DNA of 6,757 nt from assembly GCA_025356925.1 (NCBI GenBank), contig JANXQE010000685.1, forward strand, positions 1-6,757, given 5' to 3'. Under the pieces are notes generated by a model. The model had not been told where the DNA came from and made no database searches. It worked only from the letters and a program-made list of their open reading frames with translations. Position 1 is the first letter of the stretch. Each line of letters opens with the position of its first letter. The DNA is from Limisphaerales bacterium (GTDB lineage: Bacteria; Verrucomicrobiota; Verrucomicrobiia; Limisphaerales; UBA8199). Of this stretch, positions 6,118-6,757 are shown piece by piece. Made by a program: the position numbers and the translations under genes.

Positions 6118-6757
6118 ATGACTGAGCAAGAAAAAATCAGCCCCCCGGCATCCGGCTTGTTTCCCACACCCGCGACGGCTCCGGAAAAGGCTCCCGGCGA
6201 ACCGGAGCCACCCTCGCCGGCTATCAGCGTGCGCGAGTTGTCCGTTTTTTTCGGCCAAAACCAGGTTCTCAAGCGGATAAACCTTGATGTCTCGCCCCGT
6301 GCGGTCACCGCCATTATCGGCCCAAGCGGCTGCGGCAAGTCAACGTTCTTGCGCACGATGAACCGGATGCATGACTTGGTCCCCGCCTCTCGAGTCGAAG
6401 GCCAAATCCGCCTGTTCGGTCAGGACATACACGGCGCCGGCGTCGAGCCGGTCCAGGTCCGTCGCCGAGTGGGAATGGTTTTTCAAAAATCCAACCCGTT
6501 TCCCACGATGTCCATTGCCGAGAATGTAACCGTGGGGCTGCGGCTCAATGGCCTGCGCAAGCGATCGGTTCTGGCTGAACGGATGGAACAGGCGCTGGGA
6601 ATGGCTGCCCTCTGGGAAGAGGTTAAGGATCGGCTTGACGCTCCGGCCATCAGCCTGTCGGGGGGGCAGCAGCAGCGCCTCTGCATCGCTCGCGCGCTGG
6701 CGGTTCAGCCCGAAGTCCTCCTGATGGACGAACCGGCCTCCGCTCTGGATCCCCTGG
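6118..6757 (+). CDS. pstB: Phosphate ABC transporter ATP-binding protein PstB (3' end outside window)
   Basis: The ATPase that powers the PstC-PstA pore from the cytoplasmic side. 213 codons are present before the right edge cuts the gene. The visible motifs are intact and in order: Walker A GPSGCGKST (68-76), Q-loop VFQKSNPFP (121-129, Gln123), ABC signature LSGGQQQR (180-187), Walker B VLLMDEP (200-206) and D-loop SALD (208-211). The H-loop lies beyond the edge. RTMNRMHDLVP (79-89) and FQKSNPFPTMSIAENV are PstB-type rather than general ABC sequence. Two oddities: a Pro/Ala/Glu-rich extension of about 35 residues precedes the first ABC strand (AISVRELSVFFG, 35-46), longer than in E. coli PstB, and the residue before SALDP is Ala where E. 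coli has Cys. The ATG starts 10 nt after the pstA stop; AGG at 6102-6104 is a distant, weak Shine-Dalgarno. Confidence 0.96.
   Translation, partial: MTEQEKISPPASGLFPTPATAPEKAPGEPEPPSPAISVRELSVFFGQNQVLKRINLDVSPRAVTAIIGPSGCGKSTFLRTMNRMHDLVPASRVEGQIRLFGQDIHGAGVEPVQVRRRVGMVFQKSNPFPTMSIAENVTVGLRLNGLRKRSVLAERMEQALGMAALWEEVKDRLDAPAISLSGGQQQRLCIARALAVQPEVLLMDEPASALDPL

Noticed and set aside
1..6757. CRISPR arrays, insertion sequences, tRNA or rRNA genes
   Set aside because: No regularly spaced long repeats, transposase-like coding sequence, terminal inverted repeats or tRNA/rRNA-like stretches were seen on either strand.

Overview
The window reads as a phosphate-acquisition locus of a Gram-negative-type bacterium with moderately high G+C. 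An outer-membrane porin with a C-terminal phenylalanine shows that a second membrane exists. The porin resembles the 'putative porin' (Porin_5-like) family, the divergent gene resembles the YncE/YVTN-propeller secreted proteins, and start codons have almost no Shine-Dalgarno sequence. Together these fit Verrucomicrobiota or a neighbouring phylum better than a classical proteobacterium. That placement is an inference; no rRNA or marker gene is present.

Layout: positions 1-1040 (minus strand) hold the N-terminal 346 codons of an exported YVTN/YncE-type beta-propeller protein that runs off the left edge. Its sequence style suggests the bifunctional YncE/alkaline-phosphatase-like family, but the phosphatase half would lie outside the window. 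Positions 1041-1626 form a divergent intergenic region without a convincing gene. At each end of it are 11-bp-phased repeats of (T)GTAAC, one set facing each gene, which look like PhoB/PhoP-type Pho boxes. Plus-strand genes then follow in order: a porin (1627-3054), pstS (3119-4129), pstC (4283-5248), pstA (5256-6107) and pstB (6118 to the right edge, truncated after the Walker B/D-loop).

The plus-strand genes make a complete uptake route. The porin admits solutes through the outer membrane, PstS binds phosphate in the periplasm, PstC and PstA form the inner-membrane channel, and PstB hydrolyses ATP. The divergent propeller protein, if it carries a phosphatase domain, could release phosphate from organic esters outside the cytoplasm. 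pstC, pstA and pstB are separated by only 7-10 nt. The pstS-pstC gap is 153 nt and carries two tandem RNA hairpins, which probably allow more PstS than permease to be made from one transcript. No phoU, phoB/phoR or other regulator is in the window.

Nothing here is a clearly new biological system. The points most worth a second look are the matched phased repeats on both sides of the divergent region, the tandem hairpins, and the linkage of the propeller gene and the porin to pst.
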